Shown in pieces: positions 50,990-60,142 of a stretch of 64,000 nt of DNA (the first letter of the stretch is position 1; the number at the start of each line of letters is the position of its first letter). The notes beneath the pieces are model-generated. The model saw nothing but the letters and a program-made list of their open reading frames with translations, ran no database searches and was not told the origin of the DNA. The stretch comes from JANSWP01 sp041941305 (GTDB lineage: Bacteria > Bacteroidota > Bacteroidia > Chitinophagales > Saprospiraceae): NCBI GenBank assembly GCA_041941305.1, contig JBGTQJ010000002.1, positions 124,001-188,000 of the forward strand. Reading direction: 5' to 3'. The position numbers and the translations under genes are program-made.

Positions 50990-52870
50990 ATGCAAAGACA
51001 ACTGCTCATTATAATTGTTAATTTATTCATTATCAATGGCTTGTTGGCACAAAAACAAGCCAATATTTGGTATTTTGGGAATAAAAGCGGAATGGACTAT
51101 TCGACAGGGGTACCTCAGAAAATTTTAGGAGGTGAAATGATGAGTTTTGAAGGGTGTGCCTCTTTTTCGGATGAAAATGGAAGTTTGCTCTTCTATACCA
51201 ACGGAGGTGGCACTCCTGCCAACTCAGTTACTGGTTATCAAGACGGAATTATTTGGAATAAAAATGATGAGGTAATTTATGACATGATGATTATTGAAGG
51301 AGGGGGTTATCGTGCTGCTCAATCTTCTTTATTTCTTCCAGGACCTGGTGAAGATTCTACCTTTTATCTTTTTACAATGGCAGACAACAATACAATAACT
51401 CCTTCAGACCCTAATGGCAGGGGACTTTCCTATTTTGAAATTGACTTAGCTTTAAACAATGGACTTGGAGAAGTAATTGCTGCTGACCAAAGAATTCATG
51501 CCCCAGCTTTCGAAGGTTTAAGCGCGACCATTCATGCAAATGGAAGAGACTTTTGGATTATAAGTTTGGATGACGATTCGAAGGACTTTGTAGTTGTGCT
51601 ATTAAATGATTTTGGTGTGCAAACCCCTGATTTTCAACCCAGCAATTTGAGTGATGTCAATTTCTTGGAGCGAGTGATAAAAATTTCTCCTGACGGTCAA
51701 TTTTTATGCACAGGCAAGCAATTATATGCTTTTGATAATGCCACAGGTCAATTAAACTTTTTGACGGAAATTACTCAATTTAATAGTTATTGTTTTTCCT
51801 TTTCGTCTCAAAACAGGTACCTCTATTCATTGTCGAGTTTTTTATCAGGGCAAGTGATTAGATATGATTTGGAAGCAGCTGATATTGATGGAAGCAGGGA
51901 AGTTATTGATCCTTTCCCAGCATCGTTTTTCCCTGGACTGATGCAAATTGGACCAGATAATAATTTGTATTTTCTTCATCAAACTACGGATGATGCGGAT
52001 AGCTCAAGAGTTTCCATGGCATTCATTCGATGCCCTGATACGGAAACTCCAGAGTTTAATCCAGTTCTTTTTCAATTTGATGCAGGAGATGACGATTCTT
52101 TTTCAGGACTTCCCAATTATGCGGATTATATTTTTTCTGAAAATCAATTTGACATTGAAATTCAAAACGGGATAGACACGTTGGTTGGATGCCCAGGTGA
52201 TGAATTTGTTTTAGATGCCATTTTTCCTGATGGTGATTATGAGTGGTCAAATGGGGATTCTACCCAAGCTGTTTCCGTTTTTGAATCCGGCATATTTAGT
52301 GTTACTGTCACCAATTTTTGTGGAGATGTGGCGACAGATTCTATTTGGATAGAAATTGTCGAATTGCCAGCCGTAGAAATAGAAAGTGAAATGGGGACTG
52401 AAATGTGCCCCAAAGATACATTTGAGTTGAAAGCCAATTCCCAAAATACGATTGATTTTATTTGGTCAACAGGGGAAATCAACGAATCAATTTTTGTTAG
52501 TGAACCGGGGACGTATTCAATCACAGTAAGCAATAGTTGTGGCTCACAAACAACGGTCTTTGAAATCACAAAAAAAGAAGATTGTTGCCAAATTAAATAT
52601 CCGAATGTATTCACACCAGATAATGATGCAATGAACGACACCTTTATTCCTTATATGGAGGATTGTGAATTTTTAAGCTTTCAATTGAAAATATACTCCC
52701 GCTGGGGAGATTTGGTTTTTGAAACATCTGACTCTAATGATGGATGGGATGGTCGCCAAAATGGAAAAAATCTTGGGAGTGATGTATTTGTCTGGCAATT
52801 GCATTACGAGCTTTTGGAAAAAGCAGGAGAGCTATTTAAAGCATCAGGAGATTTAACTTTGTTAAGATGA
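50990..52870 (+). CDS. secreted protein with gliding-motility-associated (T9SS type B) C-terminus
   Basis: A 626-residue exported protein. The ATG at 50990 gives a signal peptide (MQRQLLIIIVNLFIINGLLA then QKQ); upstream in-frame extension to 50777 crosses the terminator and is rejected. The body (about 25-385) is a beta-propeller-like domain starting ANIWYFGNKSGMDYSTG, common in Bacteroidota surface proteins. Two Ig/PKD-like domains follow (about 390-550; DGDYEWSNGDSTQAVSVFESGIFSVTV and DFIWSTGEINESIFVSEPG, quoted as separate strands). The C-terminus is the gliding-motility-associated type B sorting domain: YPNVFTPDNDAMNDTF, LKIYSRWGDLVFE and DGWDGRQNGK. It is likely displayed or released by the T9SS. 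Confidence 0.92.
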   Translation: MQRQLLIIIVNLFIINGLLAQKQANIWYFGNKSGMDYSTGVPQKILGGEMMSFEGCASFSDENGSLLFYTNGGGTPANSVTGYQDGIIWNKNDEVIYDMMIIEGGGYRAAQSSLFLPGPGEDSTFYLFTMADNNTITPSDPNGRGLSYFEIDLALNNGLGEVIAADQRIHAPAFEGLSATIHANGRDFWIISLDDDSKDFVVVLLNDFGVQTPDFQPSNLSDVNFLERVIKISPDGQFLCTGKQLYAFDNATGQLNFLTEITQFNSYCFSFSSQNRYLYSLSSFLSGQVIRYDLEAADIDGSREVIDPFPASFFPGLMQIGPDNNLYFLHQTTDDADSSRVSMAFIRCPDTETPEFNPVLFQFDAGDDDSFSGLPNYADYIFSENQFDIEIQNGIDTLVGCPGDEFVLDAIFPDGDYEWSNGDSTQAVSVFESGIFSVTVTNFCGDVATDSIWIEIVELPAVEIESEMGTEMCPKDTFELKANSQNTIDFIWSTGEINESIFVSEPGTYSITVSNSCGSQTTVFEITKKEDCCQIKYPNVFTPDNDAMNDTFIPYMEDCEFLSFQLKIYSRWGDLVFETSDSNDGWDGRQNGKNLGSDVFVWQLHYELLEKAGELFKASGDLTLLR

Positions 52871-53001
52871 TTTCTTTACGAGAAGTTTGACAGCAAAGCG
52901 ATCTGACTTCTTATAAAAACCCCTGAGGTTTGCATTAATTATTTTCATCATTTCATGCATTCAAAGAATAATTCGGATAATTACATTTGCTCAAAAAAGT
53001 T

Positions 53002-53502
53002 ATGACAATCACCGACATTGATTCCTTCCTCCGGTATTTTGAAAGAATTCGCCAGCGCACTTTAAGGGTAATCAAATACATTCCACCTGAAAAAATAGAA
53101 TGGACCTATCGTGAAGGCAAATTTACCTTTGGAGACCTCATTCGCCACCTGGCTACCATCGAAAGATATATGTATGCAGAAAATGCCCAATTCAAGCCAA
53201 GTACCTATCCGGGTTGTGGAGAAGACTTGGCTTCCGGTTATGAAAATGTCGTTCAGTTTCTAAACGAAAAACATCAGGAAAGTTTGGCTATTTTTCGAAA
53301 TATCAAACCGGAAGATCTACAAAAAAAGACAATGACCCCGGGAAATGTAGAAATTCGATTGAGCAGTTGGCTTAGAGCAATGATTGAACATGAGGTGCAC
53401 CACCGAGGGCAGATTTATGTGTATTTAGGAATATTGGGAATTGAAACGCCCCCGATTTATGGGTTAACCTCAGAAGAGGTTTTAGAAAGAAGCAAGCATT
53501 GA
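53002..53502 (+). CDS. DinB/DfsB-family protein
   Basis: A 166-residue four-helix-bundle protein of the DinB/YfiT superfamily. Metal-binding histidines can be placed: one in FGDLIRHLATIERYMY and two in MIEHEVHHRGQIYVYLG. Members are metal-dependent, often thiol- or glutathione/bacillithiol-S-transferase-like enzymes, but the substrate is unknown. The ATG at 53002 is chosen over a TTG at 52987. A TACATTTG box at 52982-52989 lies just upstream but is rather close to the start. The next gene begins 6 nt after its stop. Confidence 0.92.
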   Translation: MTITDIDSFLRYFERIRQRTLRVIKYIPPEKIEWTYREGKFTFGDLIRHLATIERYMYAENAQFKPSTYPGCGEDLASGYENVVQFLNEKHQESLAIFRNIKPEDLQKKTMTPGNVEIRLSSWLRAMIEHEVHHRGQIYVYLGILGIETPPIYGLTSEEVLERSKH

Positions 53503-53507
53503 GCCTT

Positions 53508-54365
53508 ATGAAAAGAATAGGATTTATTACTTGTCAGGAACATGCTGATTTATATCATGACGATCTTCATTTAGTTGAACCATTTCAAAAAGAAGGAGTC
53601 GAAATTGTGCCAGTGATTTGGGATGAAAGTCCCAATTATTTAAATCTTGATGCGCTAATATTTCGATCTGCCTGGGATTATCATTTCAAAACTGAGCAAT
53701 TTCAAGAATGGCTACAATGGCTTAATAAACAGCCAATAAAAACATTTAATTCACCTAAAGTAATACTCGAAAATCACGATAAGTTTTATTTAAATAACCT
53801 TGTTGAAGCAGGGGTTCCAGTTATTCCAACCTTGTTTTTAAATTCTGTAAAAGGGCTCAACCTGGAAGACATCTTAACCAATGAGAATTGGCAAAAAGCA
53901 GTTATAAAGCCGGCTATTTCTATGTCTGCCTATCAAACCTATAGTTTTGATAAATCCAATATTCAAACATTGCAAGAAGATTTAGAAAAACATTTTGGCA
54001 ATACAAAAGTGCTGGTTCAAGAATTCGCCGAAGAAGTTGTAGATGAAGGAGAGTGGTCCTTGGTTTTTTTTGATAAAGAATTTTGTACAGCCGTCTTGAA
54101 AAAACCTAAATCCGGAGACTTTAGAGTACAAGGCGAATTAGGCGGAACATTAAAAGCGGTAATACCAACAAGAAAAGTAATACAACAAGCTCAAAAAATA
54201 CTGGATCAATATGAAGAGCTGCTCTTGTATGCAAGGGTGGATGGCATCATCAGAAATGGAGATTTCTATTTAATGGAGCTGGAATTGATAGATCCTGAGT
54301 TGTACTTTAGAGTAAACCCAAAAGCAATTTCCGATTTTTTAACAGCTATTAAAAACCAACTGTGA
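53508..54365 (+). CDS. ATP-grasp protein (DcsG/glutathione-synthetase-like)
   Basis: A 285-residue ATP-grasp ligase-like protein. The N-terminal domain has RIGFITCQEHADLY and the FRSAWDYHFK motif found in DcsG-like ligases. Typical ATP-grasp segments follow: NSPKVILENHDKFYLNNLVEAGVPVIPT (about 81-108), AVIKPAISMSAYQTYSF, VLVQEFAEEVVDEGEWSLVFFD, and the metal-binding LMELELIDPELYFR near the C-terminus. It probably joins a carboxylate to an amine, but the product is unknown. The start is ATG at 53508, 6 nt after the DinB-like gene, so the two are likely co-transcribed. Confidence 0.9.
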   Translation: MKRIGFITCQEHADLYHDDLHLVEPFQKEGVEIVPVIWDESPNYLNLDALIFRSAWDYHFKTEQFQEWLQWLNKQPIKTFNSPKVILENHDKFYLNNLVEAGVPVIPTLFLNSVKGLNLEDILTNENWQKAVIKPAISMSAYQTYSFDKSNIQTLQEDLEKHFGNTKVLVQEFAEEVVDEGEWSLVFFDKEFCTAVLKKPKSGDFRVQGELGGTLKAVIPTRKVIQQAQKILDQYEELLLYARVDGIIRNGDFYLMELELIDPELYFRVNPKAISDFLTAIKNQL

Positions 54366-54486
54366 ATCAACAAATTAAAAAAATCACCATGCTTCAGGTA
54401 CATTCATCCTTCCAACTTATATCTTCGCACTGAAAAACAATTGAAAGCAGCTGTTTACCGTCTGCTCCACCGTCAACCAACCCAAT

Positions 54487-55248
54487 ATGATATACGAATC
54501 CCTGCAACATGCCAAAGAAAACGGCGAAAAGAAGTTTGTTGTCCTGATTGATCCCGATAAAGTTAGACTGGAAAACATGCAAAAAGTTTTAGAACTGGCA
54601 GTGGAAGCCAAAGTAGATTACTTTTTCATTGGAGGTAGTTTGATAGTCAATAATATGCTCGACCAGTGTCTGGAGTCTATCCGTGAGCAATGTCATATTC
54701 CAATGATTCTATTTCCCGGTAATTCATTTCAGTTGAGTTATCGGGCAGATGCTATTCTATTCCTATCTCTGATATCTGGCAGAAATGCAGATTTATTGAT
54801 TGGGAACCATGTTATTGCAGCCCCATATCTGAAATTAAGCCCACTTGAAGTACTATCTACAGGCTATATGTTAATTGATGGGGGCAAGCCCACAACAGTT
54901 TCATACATGAGTAATACGAATCCAATTCCTGCCAATAAGGACGATATTGCGGTTTGTACTGCCCTGGCAGGAGAAATGCTTGGTTTGAAGCTCATGTATA
55001 TGGATGCTGGCAGTGGTGCAAAAAATGCAATAAGTGAATCAATGATAGAATCTGTCAGCGGTGCGATTTCTGTTCCCTTAATTGTTGGTGGAGGCATTAG
55101 AACACCTGAAAAAGCTTTGGCCAATGTAAAAGCAGGAGCAGATGTAATAGTGGTGGGCAATGCAATAGAGAAAGATCCTAATTTAGTAATGGAGATAGGA
55201 GCAGCAGTACATTCAATGAATCCACAAAAGATGGAACTTACAAGTTGA
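54487..55248 (+). CDS. geranylgeranylglyceryl/heptaprenylglyceryl phosphate synthase (GGGPS, PcrB-like)
   Basis: A 253-residue TIM-barrel prenyltransferase joining a polyprenyl diphosphate to glycerol-1-phosphate, the first step of archaeal-type ether-lipid synthesis. Signatures are KKFVVLIDPDKVRLENM, DYFFIGGSLIV, IPMILFPGNSFQLS, KLMYMDAGSGAKNAIS and LIVGGGIRTPEKALANVKAGADVIVVGNAIE. The length and the long N-terminus fit the group II enzymes known in archaea and Bacteroidota. No glycerol-1-phosphate dehydrogenase or UbiA-type second prenyltransferase is in the window. It is a separate unit, about 110 nt before rsgA. Confidence 0.95.
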   Translation: MIYESLQHAKENGEKKFVVLIDPDKVRLENMQKVLELAVEAKVDYFFIGGSLIVNNMLDQCLESIREQCHIPMILFPGNSFQLSYRADAILFLSLISGRNADLLIGNHVIAAPYLKLSPLEVLSTGYMLIDGGKPTTVSYMSNTNPIPANKDDIAVCTALAGEMLGLKLMYMDAGSGAKNAISESMIESVSGAISVPLIVGGGIRTPEKALANVKAGADVIVVGNAIEKDPNLVMEIGAAVHSMNPQKMELTS

Positions 55249-55356
55249 TAATTAAGTTATTTTTGCGTTTCTATTTGTTATAAGTATTGATTGGTGATAG
55301 CGTAAATTGTTGAAAATCAATCGTTAGAACCTCATTTTTTAATCAAAACATAGAAG

Positions 55357-56301
55357 TTGCAAAAAGGTATTGTCACAAAATCCACCGGGGCATGGTATCG
55401 CGTTAAGCTAGAAGATGGCAATTCTTTACAATGCAGAATTGTAGGGAAGTTTCGCCTGGATGGAATGAAACTAACCAATCCAGTTGCGGTTGGAGATGAA
55501 GTGAAAATTCAGATGGAAAGTGATGAAACTGGTACCATCAAAGAAATCCTGCCTCGGGAAAATTATGTAGTTCGGCAATCTCCTCGCCAAAAACACCATC
55601 TTCATTTACTCGCCAGTAATGTTGACCAAGCCGTTCTGATAATGACCATCAAAGAGCCCAACCTCAAGCAAGGATTTATCGATCGCTTTCTTTTGATGAC
55701 AGAGCCATATGACATTCCGGTAATCATTATTTTCAATAAATCAGATGTATATGATTCAGGCGATCTGGCGGTTTATGAATATTTGAAGAATATTTATGAA
55801 ACAATTGGCTACCTGGTGTTTTTGACTTCTGCAATCGAGCATGAGGGTATTGAAGCGATTCGGGAAATTTTGAAAAATCAAACGACACTCATTAGTGGTC
55901 AATCAGGGGTTGGGAAGTCTTCACTTATCAATAGTATCCAACCCAACCTCGATTTGCGTACGACTGAGCTTTCAGAGAGTTCTGGAAAAGGGCAACATAC
56001 GACTACTTTTGCAGAGATGTTTGAATTGGATTTTGGAGGTTCAATTATTGATACGCCAGGTATTAAGACACTGGCATTCAATAATTTAGAACCTATGGAT
56101 GTGGCCCATAACTTCAGGGAGTTTTTTGTGCTTTCCGAGGATTGCAGATTTGGTGGAAGTTGCTTGCACCGCAATGAACCAAAATGTGCAGTCAAAGATG
56201 CAATTGAAAACGAAGCTGTCAGTGAACTCAGGTATTCTAATTATTTGACAATTTTAGAAGAAGTAGAAAACCAAAACTATTGGGAAAGACACGAAATGTA
56301 A
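55357..56301 (+). CDS. rsgA: ribosome small subunit-dependent GTPase RsgA
   Basis: A 314-residue circularly permuted GTPase that assists late 30S maturation. An OB-fold N-terminus (GIVTKSTGAWYRVKLEDGN, about 3-65) precedes the G domain in the order G4 (NKSD, about 127-130), G1 (GQSGVGKSSLIN, about 180) and G3 (DTPG). The C-terminal zinc knuckle is CRFGGSCLHRNEPKCAVK. The start is TTG at 55357, since the family N-terminus begins MxKGIVTKSTG and no ATG is suitably placed. A TATTTTTG box at 55258-55265 is a possible -7 element. Confidence 0.95.
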   Translation: MQKGIVTKSTGAWYRVKLEDGNSLQCRIVGKFRLDGMKLTNPVAVGDEVKIQMESDETGTIKEILPRENYVVRQSPRQKHHLHLLASNVDQAVLIMTIKEPNLKQGFIDRFLLMTEPYDIPVIIIFNKSDVYDSGDLAVYEYLKNIYETIGYLVFLTSAIEHEGIEAIREILKNQTTLISGQSGVGKSSLINSIQPNLDLRTTELSESSGKGQHTTTFAEMFELDFGGSIIDTPGIKTLAFNNLEPMDVAHNFREFFVLSEDCRFGGSCLHRNEPKCAVKDAIENEAVSELRYSNYLTILEEVENQNYWERHEM

Positions 56302-56360
56302 CTTTTTGAATCCTTGGCGTTTTGGGTTAACAAACTTCAATCAAAATATTTAAATCATAG

Positions 56361-56428
56361 TTGAGGGGTGGAAGATTGGCGGATGAAGCTGCCAAAAATT
56401 CCATCGCGCTGCGATATTCAACCCTCAA
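56361..56428. repeat. palindromic intergenic element B
   Basis: The outer stem TTGAGGGGTGGAA (56361) pairs with TTCAACCCTCAA (56417-56428). Inside are TTGGC/GCCAA around 56377-56395 and ATCGC-GCT-GCGAT at 56403-56415. Left and right segments match element A at 33269-33437, which has a long insertion between them. It lies between rsgA and the M90-like gene. Confidence 0.8.
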
Positions 56429-56456
56429 GTCATTATTCTAAACCTTCACCCAACAA

Positions 56457-57296
56457 GTGTTTGCAAGAATCCTCGCATTGCCGTTTATGATAGCTGGAGT
56501 TATTTTTCTCTATCTCACTTTTGAGAAAGGGGATCATTATTCAGGATATGTATTGCCTTTTCTAATAATAACTGCGGCAATTTATATTTTTAGTCCACAA
56601 CTTAATTGGTGGTGGTATCTGAAACACCCACCAGAGATTCCTATCCCAATTCGACATACATTCAATACTCAATTTCCTTATTATCAAAGTCTATCACCAG
56701 AAGACAAGACCAAATTCCGAAATCGGGTGGCACTGTACTTTGAAGCCAACCAATTTATGCCTCAAGGTGCAGACAAAATGCCTATTGATGTTCAGGCCGC
56801 AATTGCTGCTTCAGTCGTTTGGTTGACCTTTGGATTGGAAGATTTTCGATTGAAAAAATTTGAGAATATTATTGTTTACAGACACCCTTTTCCTTCACCT
56901 CAATATCCGGAGCATTGGCATAGTTCAGAGTATTTTGTAGAAGATGGAGTGATTATGTTTTCAGCGGATCATTTAATGAAAGGATTTTTTGAGCCAAAAA
57001 AATATTTTCACACAGGTCTTTACGAATATGCCCGCGTTTTTCAATTCAGTTATCCAGAAAAAGAATATCCAAAATTGGAAGAGGATCCTGAGGTGTGGGC
57101 AAAAATTGAAAAATTTAGCGGGTTTAAAAAAGAAGGAATAGAGGAGTGGATTGGACTTCCAGTAGTAGATTTATATGCTATTGGAGTGGTGCTGTTTTTT
57201 GTTTTTCCAAGGAAATTTAAAGCACAATTTCCAGATATATATAAATCCTATTCCATCATTTTTAATCAAAATCCAGCAGAAAAAATGTTAAGTTGA
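56457..57296 (+). CDS. M90 (MtfA)-like protein with degenerate zinc site
   Basis: A 279-residue protein with two N-terminal membrane helices (about 1-20 and 30-47) and a domain resembling peptidase M90/MtfA. Family features are FEANQFMPQGADKMPIDVQAAIAASVVWLTFG (about 95-125), IIVYRHPFPSP and the C-terminal FPDIYKSYSIIFNQNP. In active members HExxH occurs in LLHEFAH-like context; here the aligned segment is LYEYARVFQ (188-196), and the downstream Glu ligand position reads VVLFFVFP. It is therefore probably not a zinc peptidase. The start is GTG at 56457. Its stop is one base from the stop of the convergent rel gene. Confidence 0.78.
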   Translation: MFARILALPFMIAGVIFLYLTFEKGDHYSGYVLPFLIITAAIYIFSPQLNWWWYLKHPPEIPIPIRHTFNTQFPYYQSLSPEDKTKFRNRVALYFEANQFMPQGADKMPIDVQAAIAASVVWLTFGLEDFRLKKFENIIVYRHPFPSPQYPEHWHSSEYFVEDGVIMFSADHLMKGFFEPKKYFHTGLYEYARVFQFSYPEKEYPKLEEDPEVWAKIEKFSGFKKEGIEEWIGLPVVDLYAIGVVLFFVFPRKFKAQFPDIYKSYSIIFNQNPAEKMLS

Positions 57297-57297
57297 A

Positions 57298-59514
57298 TCA
57301 TTCGATGCGTTCTACTCTGGATACATTTTCCAATCCTTCCAGGGTTCTGATGGCAACCTGTAATTGATCTTTGTTTAAAACCAATAGGCTGATTTTTCCT
57401 TCATAATAGCCTTCGAGACCTTCGATAGAAAAGGAACGTATGTTGATATCTAAAGTAGAGGAAATGGCATGAGTTAGTTGCTCAATTACACCTCGTCCTG
57501 AATCGATTCCCGTAATTTTTAAATCAGCAACAAAAGAGGTGTTCGTAGTAACAATCCACTCAGCTTTCATAACTCGATAGCCATAATTTGCCAACAAATG
57601 AGAAGCGTTTGGACAATTGGCTCTGTGTATTTTTATTCCAGCGTTAACTGTTAGATAGGCGAAAATATTATCTCCTTGAACGGGATTACAGCAATTAGCA
57701 AAAGAGTAATTGTATTGTTCTCCCGGTTCACCTCCAATTAATAATTTAGGTTTGCCCTGGACTCTCCGACTCCCCTTTACCGGAACTTTTCTTTCTTCTT
57801 CAACTTTTGGTTTTTCAACAGGAATGGGTACCAGTTTGCGATCTTTTACTTCAAAGTTGCGAAGTACTTCAGTTAGATTGATATGCTCCATCGCCACTTC
57901 GTAATACAAATCTGGACGTGATTGGAAGCCAAAATGTTTAATCAGCGCTTCTACCCCCTGATCAAAATCTACTTTCAGGTTTTTTAATTTTCGAATAATT
58001 GCTTCATGTCCAAATTCTCCCTTTTTTCGCCGATCTTCTTTCATAGAAGAACGAATTTTGGAACGCGCCTTACCAGTAACAACCAATTTTAGCCAATCTT
58101 CATTTGGCTTTTGGTTTTTGTCTGTTATTACCTGAATCTGGTCCCCATTATTCAACTTATAGCCCATTGGGACAAGGCGGTTATTAATTTTTATGGCTCT
58201 ACAATGGTAGCCCACATCAGTGTGGATATGAAAAGCAAAGTCCAGGGCAGTCGCGCCTTTGGGCAGTACTTTCATATCACCTTTAGGTGTCGTGACATAT
58301 ACTTCTTCTTGAAAAAGATTGGTTTTAAAATCACTTAAAAACTCAAGTGCATCAGCATTGGGATTTTCTAAAATTTCCCGAATACCATCAAGCCAGGTTT
58401 CATATACGTCATTATTGTCATTGACCCCTTTGTACTTCCAGTGAGCTGCAAAACCACGTTCAGAAATGTCATCCATCCGTTCTGAACGAATTTGGACTTC
58501 AACATACCTTCCTTTTGGACCAACGACGGTAGTGTGTAAAGATTCGTAGCCGTTTGATTTTGGAGTTGTAATCCAGTCTTTCAGTCTTTCTGGAATAGGA
58601 GTATAAACATCCGTGACAAAGGAATAAACTGCCCAGCAAACTGGCTTTTCCTTTTTACGCTGTACGTCAACTATTATCCTCACTGCAAATAAGTCATAGA
58701 TTTCTTCGAAAGGCACTTTTTTGGTTCGCAATTTATTCCAGATGGAATAAATTGATTTTGGACGGCCGGTAATTCTATAAGACACGCCTATTTCATCCAA
58801 AGGTTCCTTAAGCGGTTCTATAAATTCATTGATGTATTTATTTCGTTCTATTTTGGTTTCATTGAGTTTTGCTGCTATTTCGAGATAGGTTTCTGGGTCG
58901 GTAATTTTCATACACAGATCCTGAAACTCAGTTTTGAACGTATACAAACCAAGGCGGTGGGCTAATGGGGCATAGATGTAACTGGTTTCGGCGGCAATTT
59001 TTAATTGCTTATGGCGGGGCATTGCCCCCAAGGTTCTCATATTATGCAAGCGATCCGCCATTTTGATTAAAACAACCCGGACATCTTCGACAAGTGTACT
59101 TAAAACTTTTTTAAAATTTTCTGCTTGTGGGCTCTCTGAGTCATAGCTTCCATCCAATTTCGTCAATCCATCAACAATGGCAGCTATTTTATTTCCAAAT
59201 TGCTCCTTTATGTCGGCAAGCGTGATATTGGTATCTTCAACAACGTCATGGAGTAAAGCACAGACGATAGCAGTAGGTCCCAGTCCAATTTCTTCTGCAC
59301 AAATTCTTGCTACCTCAATAGGGTGCAAAATATATGGCTCTCCAGATTTTCGCCGTTGTTTTGAATGTGCGTCTACAGCTATCTCATAAGCTTTACGAAT
59401 ATTGGTTCGATCCACTTCATCCATCTCTGTTTTAATGGAGCGCAATAATTTCCGATAAGCCCTCTGGATGAGTTGCTTTTCTTCATCATTTTGTATGCTA
59501 ACCGCTACAGCCAT
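57298..59514 (-). CDS. bifunctional (p)ppGpp synthetase/hydrolase (Rel)
   Basis: A 738-residue RelA/SpoT-family enzyme that makes and degrades (p)ppGpp in the stringent response. The N-terminal hydrolase domain is intact (HPIEVARI and ALLHDVVEDT with the HD pair), the synthetase domain has FAVRIIVDV and NGYESLHTTVVGPKG, and TGS (VLPKGATALDFAFHIHTDVG), zinc-finger-like (FANCCNPVQGD) and ACT domains follow. Two upstream in-frame ATGs (59586, 59571) would add 24 or 19 residues; the ATG at 59514 (MAVAVSIQNDEEK) fits the family start better, though a TAGCTTTG box at 59651-59644 is compatible with any of them. Confidence 0.94.
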   Translation of the reverse strand: MAVAVSIQNDEEKQLIQRAYRKLLRSIKTEMDEVDRTNIRKAYEIAVDAHSKQRRKSGEPYILHPIEVARICAEEIGLGPTAIVCALLHDVVEDTNITLADIKEQFGNKIAAIVDGLTKLDGSYDSESPQAENFKKVLSTLVEDVRVVLIKMADRLHNMRTLGAMPRHKQLKIAAETSYIYAPLAHRLGLYTFKTEFQDLCMKITDPETYLEIAAKLNETKIERNKYINEFIEPLKEPLDEIGVSYRITGRPKSIYSIWNKLRTKKVPFEEIYDLFAVRIIVDVQRKKEKPVCWAVYSFVTDVYTPIPERLKDWITTPKSNGYESLHTTVVGPKGRYVEVQIRSERMDDISERGFAAHWKYKGVNDNNDVYETWLDGIREILENPNADALEFLSDFKTNLFQEEVYVTTPKGDMKVLPKGATALDFAFHIHTDVGYHCRAIKINNRLVPMGYKLNNGDQIQVITDKNQKPNEDWLKLVVTGKARSKIRSSMKEDRRKKGEFGHEAIIRKLKNLKVDFDQGVEALIKHFGFQSRPDLYYEVAMEHINLTEVLRNFEVKDRKLVPIPVEKPKVEEERKVPVKGSRRVQGKPKLLIGGEPGEQYNYSFANCCNPVQGDNIFAYLTVNAGIKIHRANCPNASHLLANYGYRVMKAEWIVTTNTSFVADLKITGIDSGRGVIEQLTHAISSTLDINIRSFSIEGLEGYYEGKISLLVLNKDQLQVAIRTLEGLENVSRVERIE

Positions 59515-59743
59515 AAAGGATTGACAAAAATGATCAATGGCTTGATTGGAAAATTGTTTGAAGTTGGTCATCAACAATTGTTTCAATCAAGCCATCAAAA
59601 AAACGAAAACAGAATTATAAATTTTCAAATAGATTCGAGATTACAAAGCTAATAAATAATATGGTTATAACCCCTTGTAACGGATTCGAAAAAAATCAAT
59701 TTGAATTTGCGATTGAAAAAGAAGCATTTTTTCCAAATACTTT

Positions 59744-59751
59744 TATCTTTG
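59744..59751 (+). promoter_or_regulatory. candidate -7 element for tRNA-Leu
   Basis: TATCTTTG followed by CACC matches the Bacteroidota -7 form, 87 nt before the mature tRNA 5' end. The -33 element is unclear. Confidence 0.5.
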
Positions 59752-59838
59752 CACCGCTTTTTCAAAAAGCTATGTTCTTTTGAAATTTTGAACATGAAAA
59801 AGTAATTCATTTTTTCACTTTTCATTCTTTCATTTTAT

Positions 59839-59920
59839 GCGGGTGTGGCGAAATTGGTAGACGCGCTAGACTTAGGATCTAGTGCCGCAAGGCGTGGGGG
59901 TTCGAGTCCCTCCACCCGCA
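59839..59920 (+). tRNA. tRNA-Leu (anticodon UAG)
   Basis: An 82-nt class II tRNA. The acceptor stem GCGGGTG pairs with CACCCGC, with discriminator A at 59920. The anticodon arm CTAGA-CTTAGGA-TCTAG has anticodon TAG (UAG), reading CUA/CUN leucine codons. A long variable arm (TGCCGCAAGGCG) and a T arm with GGTTCGAGTCC are present. CCA is not encoded; a short T run follows. Confidence 0.97.
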
Positions 59921-60142
59921 CTCTTTTTAATGAAAATCAAATTGAGATTGAATTCGAATCCTATCGATTTCAATCTCAGTTTTTGGATTAGAAGGCTTTA
60001 TTCCAAAATTTTCTCTATTGGTCGTCAACAGCCACCTTCTACCGTCCACTGAATAAAGTTGCTTCTTAACAAAAGAATTTTTGACGGAAAACCACGACAA
60101 TTCTTTTATTCCATTTCATAAAACAGCTTAATTTACAATACT

